DNA from: Candidatus Zipacnadia bacterium
Lineage (GTDB): Bacteria; Armatimonadota; Zipacnadia; Zipacnadales; Zipacnadaceae
DNA: 13,283 bases
Direction of reading: 5' to 3'
Assembly (NCBI GenBank): GCA_029821215.1
Contig: JALGTV010000013.1
Coordinates: forward strand, 1-13,283
Below, one piece after another: positions 11,485 through 13,283 of this stretch (its first letter is position 1; each line of letters opens with the position of its first letter). Made by a program: the position numbers and the translations under genes. Under the pieces are notes generated by a model that was not told the origin of the DNA, searched no databases, and saw only the letters and a list, made by a program, of their open reading frames with translations.

Positions 11485-12821
11485 AGGAGCGTCTGGCCCG
11501 GCTGGCCCAGGCCATCAGATTACCGGATGTACGCCAGCGGATTGTATTTGTGCTGGCTATGTTCGCTGTGTATGTTGCTTGCGCTCACGTCCCCCTGCCC
11601 GGCATTGATAAGGTGCAAATGGAAAGACTATTCGGCGGCGGCTTTGGCGGTGGGCTGGGAGGCCTGCTGGATGCCTTTGCGGGTGGTTCTTTGCGCCGTT
11701 TTTCCATTTTGGCCATGGGCATAATGCCCTACATTACCGCTTCAATTATCTTTCAGTTATTGGTTATGGCCATTCCATCTCTGGAGGCGCTGCAGCGTGA
11801 GGGCGAATGGGGTCAGCGCAAGATAAGACAGTGGACCAAGTATCTGACCGTAGGGCTGGCCGCCCTGCAGGGCTTTGGTATGAGTGGCTTCTTCAGCCAG
11901 CAGCAAGTGTTTATTGGTGGCACCGCCATGATGGCGTTTGATGTGCTCATGATGGTGGCCGGGACGATGTTTTTGATGTACATGGGTGACCTGATCACTG
12001 AAAAGGGAATCGGCCAGGGCGTCTCGCTGATAATCTTTGCTGGGATTATGACCCGTCTGCCCACTGACCTGGCGCAAACCGTTAACTTGTGGTGGCACGG
12101 CGAGATAGGCTTCGGCAATATCCTGTTCCTGGCGATCCTATTCGGAGTCACCATCTACGGTATCGTCAAGGTCCAGCAGGCCGAGCGGAAGATCCCGGTC
12201 CAGTATGCCAAACGGGTTCGCGGCACGCGCGTCTATGGAGGTTCCAGCAGTTTCCTGCCGCTGCGGGTCAATCAGGCGGGAGTCATCCCCATTATCTTCG
12301 CTATCGCGGTAGCCATGTTTCCGCAAACAATTGCTGTTTATCTGCAAAATGACGCAGTAGTAGGAACAATTGCCCGGTTAGGCATAGCCCAGGATAGTAT
12401 TCGCAATGCCATTGCCGGATTGCTTTACTTCACCAACCCGCAGAGTAGCGAATTTGCACTGGTGCTGTACTTTGTGTTAGTGATAATATTTACCTATTTC
12501 TACACAGCAGTTACCTTCAATCCCGAAGAGATTGCTGAAAATCTGCAAAAATCAGGGGGAACAGTCCCCGGTATTCGCCCAGGCGAGAAGACACGGGACC
12601 ATCTGGACAAAATACTTTATCGGATCACCCTGCCTGGAGCCTTGTTTCTGGGCCTCATAGCCGTGATGCAATACCGAGTGGGTGATATTACTGGAGTACC
12701 CACATTCACCTTGGTGGGGGGCACCTCGCTGCTAATTGTAGTGGGAGTAGCCCTGGATACTATGCAACAGATTGAAGCCCAACTGCTGATGCGGCACTAT
12801 CGGGGCTTTCTGTCAGCATAA
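11481..12821 (+). CDS. secY: Protein translocase subunit SecY
   Basis: SecY is the pore of the Sec translocon in the cytoplasmic membrane, acting with SecE, SecG and SecA or the ribosome. It is 446 aa, with the usual ten membrane segments readable from the hydrophobic stretches (for example 21-37, 75-97, 153-170, 213-230, 268-287, 325-345, 384-396 and 409-425). Family motifs are RFSILAMGIMPYITASIIFQLL (73-94), the loop RVRGTRVYGGSSSFLPLRVNQAGVIPIIFA (245-274), PEEIAENLQKSGG and IRPGE (348-369). The segment before the plug region is strongly glycine-rich (FGGGFGGGLGGLL, 51-63). The GTG start shares GTGA with the rplO stop. adk follows after 31 nt. Confidence 0.97.
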   Translation: MKERLARLAQAIRLPDVRQRIVFVLAMFAVYVACAHVPLPGIDKVQMERLFGGGFGGGLGGLLDAFAGGSLRRFSILAMGIMPYITASIIFQLLVMAIPSLEALQREGEWGQRKIRQWTKYLTVGLAALQGFGMSGFFSQQQVFIGGTAMMAFDVLMMVAGTMFLMYMGDLITEKGIGQGVSLIIFAGIMTRLPTDLAQTVNLWWHGEIGFGNILFLAILFGVTIYGIVKVQQAERKIPVQYAKRVRGTRVYGGSSSFLPLRVNQAGVIPIIFAIAVAMFPQTIAVYLQNDAVVGTIARLGIAQDSIRNAIAGLLYFTNPQSSEFALVLYFVLVIIFTYFYTAVTFNPEEIAENLQKSGGTVPGIRPGEKTRDHLDKILYRITLPGALFLGLIAVMQYRVGDITGVPTFTLVGGTSLLIVVGVALDTMQQIEAQLLMRHYRGFLSA

Positions 12822-12852
12822 TCGGAACAATTCGCAGGAGAGACGCTGGTCA

Positions 12853-13283
12853 ATGAGGCAACTAAACCTAATCCTTTTGGGCCCACCGGGGGCCGGCAAA
12901 GGCACTCATGCCGAGTACCTTGAGAAAGAGCTGGGAATTATTCACATCTCGACCGGAGACATACTGCGGGAGGCAGTTGCCCAGCAAAACGAGCTGGGTA
13001 AGAAGGCTCAGCAATATATGGATGCCGGCCAGTTAGTTCCTGACGAGTTGATCATTGAATTGGCCCAACAGCGGCTCCAGCAGCCCGATTGCATTAGCGG
13101 CTGGCTATTGGATGGGTTCCCGCGCACGGTGGCGCAAGCCGAAGCCTTGACCCAACTTATACAGGAGTTAGGTAGCAGCGAACCGTTAGCGGTAAATATG
13201 ACGATTAGTGACGAGGAAGTTATCCGACGGCTATCCGGACGCCGCCTGTGCCGGGATTGCGCGCAGATATTCAATGTGTACCG
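12853..13283 (+). CDS. adk: Adenylate kinase, N-terminal two thirds (partial), zinc-LID type
   Basis: Adenylate kinase interconverts ATP plus AMP with two ADP in the cytoplasm. The gene runs off the window after 143 codons, about two thirds of a normal 215-aa protein. It has the P-loop GPPGAGKGT (10-18), the AMP-binding STGD (33-36), DGFPRTVAQAEAL (87-99) and the beginning of the LID with GRRLCRDCAQIFNVY (129-143). Cys133 and Cys136 are the first CXXC of the four-cysteine zinc LID found in Gram-positive and thermophilic enzymes. The second half of the zinc site is outside the window. His19 replaces the usual Gln after GKGT. AGGAG at 12836-12840 is 12 nt before ATG 12853, rather far, but no better in-frame start is seen. 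secY-adk order is standard. Confidence 0.96.
   Translation, partial: MRQLNLILLGPPGAGKGTHAEYLEKELGIIHISTGDILREAVAQQNELGKKAQQYMDAGQLVPDELIIELAQQRLQQPDCISGWLLDGFPRTVAQAEALTQLIQELGSSEPLAVNMTISDEEVIRRLSGRRLCRDCAQIFNVY

Overview
This window is a continuous plus-strand stretch of the bacterial tuf-S10-spc ribosomal protein cluster, open at both ends. It runs from the last codons of tuf (EF-Tu) through rpsJ, rplC, rplD, rplW, rplB, rpsS, rplV, rpsC, rplP, rpmC, rpsQ, an EF-G-like GTPase gene, rplN, rplX, rplE, rpsN (zinc form), rpsH, rplF, rplR, rplO and secY, and into the first two thirds of adk. All genes lie on one strand. Gaps run from overlaps to 95 nt, and I see no convincing internal promoter or intrinsic terminator, so most or all of it could be one long transcript.

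The organism is a bacterium. The proteins are bacterial in type, and the GC content looks like the mid-50s by eye. S14 (Cys4), L24 (two CXXC pairs) and the adenylate kinase LID (CXXC visible) are all zinc-type forms. These forms, tuf next to rpsJ, and secY followed by adk are common in Gram-positive, Chloroflexota-like and thermophilic lineages. I cannot place it more precisely.

The layout is canonical except in a few places. (1) A full-length 688-aa EF-G paralog of the EF-G2 type sits between rpsQ and rplN, the usual S10/spc junction. (2) rpsE (S5), and also rpmD (L30), are absent from between rplR and rplO; only 15 nt separate these genes. S5 is universal in bacteria, so rpsE is presumably elsewhere in the genome. 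(3) S3 carries a 120-residue, strongly acidic C-terminal tail whose coding sequence contains the Shine-Dalgarno (SD) sequence and start of rplP. S19 also carries a roughly 40-residue C-terminal extension. (4) Several short intergenic spaces hold inverted repeats. The clearest is a perfect 8-bp stem between rplN and rplX, and one repeat overlaps the SD of rpsC.

Together the genes make ribosomal subunits (S10, S19, S3, S17, S14, S8; L3, L4, L23, L2, L22, L16, L29, L14, L24, L5, L6, L18, L15), translation GTPases (EF-Tu, EF-G2), the Sec translocon pore (SecY) and adenylate kinase. I see no mobile element, CRISPR array, tRNA or rRNA. Nothing here amounts to a wholly new system; the points of interest are the departures from the standard operon.
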